A stretch of 13,341 nt of DNA from an uncultured Clostridia bacterium (lineage in GTDB: Bacteria > Bacillota > Clostridia > Christensenellales > CAG-138), in the NCBI GenBank assembly GCA_937894955.1, contig CALAXO010000167.1, positions 1-13,341 on the forward strand, read 5' to 3'. The translations under genes were made by a program, and so were the position numbers. The notes beneath the pieces are model-generated. The model worked only from the letters and a program-made list of their open reading frames with translations, made no database searches and was not told the DNA's origin. Below, one piece after another: positions 12,789 to 13,341 of the stretch. Position 1 is the first letter of the stretch, and every line of letters begins with the position of its first letter.

Positions 12789-13341
12789 ATGATAAATATT
12801 GCAATTTGCGACGATGAAGCTGTCTTTGCGGAGGCACTTCATGCTCTTGTCGACGCCGGAATGAATGAAATTCTGTACGGTGAGAATTCGATGGACGAAA
12901 GAGAGCTTTCATATGAGATAACGGTATTTACGAACCCGTTGAAGATGGTGGATGCCTTGAATACAAAGCGGTTCGATCTTGCTTTTTTGGATCTTCTTAT
13001 GGATGAAGAAAGCGGGTTCGGCGTTGCGGAAGAGATTCGCAGAATGAGACTGAACACTGAAATCGCATTTGTTACTTCATACGGCAGAGCGAGGGACGAC
13101 GCATTTAAATACAGGCCGATAGGCTATGTTGACAAACCGGCAACGATTGAAAAAGTGACACAACTTCTGCGCCTCTATATCGATTTTTATTCCGACTGCA
13201 AGCGTTATATTTATGTCGGGAAAGCAAGCGAGGAACGCAGAATTGCGGTCAATGATGTTACGCATATCGGAGTCTGCGGACGCAGCATCAAAATCGAGAT
13301 GTCAATCGAAGGCAGAAGAAACGAGATTAACACCACGGGCA
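12789..13341 (+). CDS. LytTR-family response regulator (AgrA/LytR type), C-terminus outside window
   Basis: The visible 184 residues cover a full receiver domain and the start of a LytTR DNA-binding domain. Receiver residues: D8/D9 in CDDE, phospho-acceptor D68 in LAFLDLLMDEESG, T97 in FVTSYGR, and K116 in YVDKPA. The LytTR part starts near residue 138 (RYIYVGKASEERRIAVNDVTHIGVCGRSIKI). LytTR regulators bind direct repeats and typically control surface, peptide or quorum-sensing genes together with a membrane histidine kinase, which would be expected downstream but lies outside the window. ATG 12789 has GGGGGA 8 nt upstream; the open frame continues upstream to a TTG at 12717 but without a ribosome site. 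Divergent from the NlpC/P60 operon, which is a possible but unproven target. Confidence 0.9.
   Translation, partial: MINIAICDDEAVFAEALHALVDAGMNEILYGENSMDERELSYEITVFTNPLKMVDALNTKRFDLAFLDLLMDEESGFGVAEEIRRMRLNTEIAFVTSYGRARDDAFKYRPIGYVDKPATIEKVTQLLRLYIDFYSDCKRYIYVGKASEERRIAVNDVTHIGVCGRSIKIEMSIEGRRNEINTTG

Overview
The window looks like a chromosomal segment from a gut-type Clostridia/Firmicutes bacterium. That is inferred from strong AAGGAGG-type ribosome binding sites, many intrinsic terminators, a SAM-I (S-box) riboswitch on metK, a DUF1002 protein, a LytTR response regulator and several secreted proteins with Pro/Thr-rich linkers. Exact taxonomy cannot be read from the sequence. I see no tRNA, rRNA, CRISPR array, insertion sequence or phage gene.

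Layout. Positions 1-2900 are on the minus strand: an alanyl-tRNA editing (AlaX-like) protein cut by the window edge, a soluble S24/S26-type serine peptidase just upstream of it, and a secreted DUF1002 protein with its own terminator. Positions 3050-6650 are on the plus strand and form a methionine block: methionine gamma-lyase, a small single-pass membrane protein, then a SAM riboswitch with a terminator followed by metK. Each unit has its own promoter and terminator, so methionine degradation and SAM synthesis sit side by side but only metK carries the SAM riboswitch.

Positions 6650-12440 are on the minus strand and consist entirely of exported proteins: (a) a tightly coupled pair made of a membrane-anchored or secreted helical protein and an AT-rich secreted protein with an NCHSYAWY motif (probable cysteine-peptidase-like fold); (b) a possible lipoprotein of unknown family with a near-consensus promoter and a ~245-nt leader; (c) a probable operon of an NlpC/P60 peptidase followed by a large putative lipoprotein with a beta-rich front half and an HEIWH zinc-protease motif. 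At the right end a LytTR (AgrA/LytR-type) response regulator runs divergently to the plus strand and is cut by the window end.

The most interesting parts are the coupled NCHSYAWY pair (unknown function, composition unlike its neighbours, a possible frameshift in an A7 tract at its start, and a TA microsatellite next to its promoter), the two-domain HEIWH protein next to NlpC/P60, and several unexplained regulatory structures: a 5'-terminal hairpin before methionine gamma-lyase, a shared TGTACA-centred 14-mer in two intergenic regions, and the structured leader at 9191-9435. Functions assigned to these are inferences.
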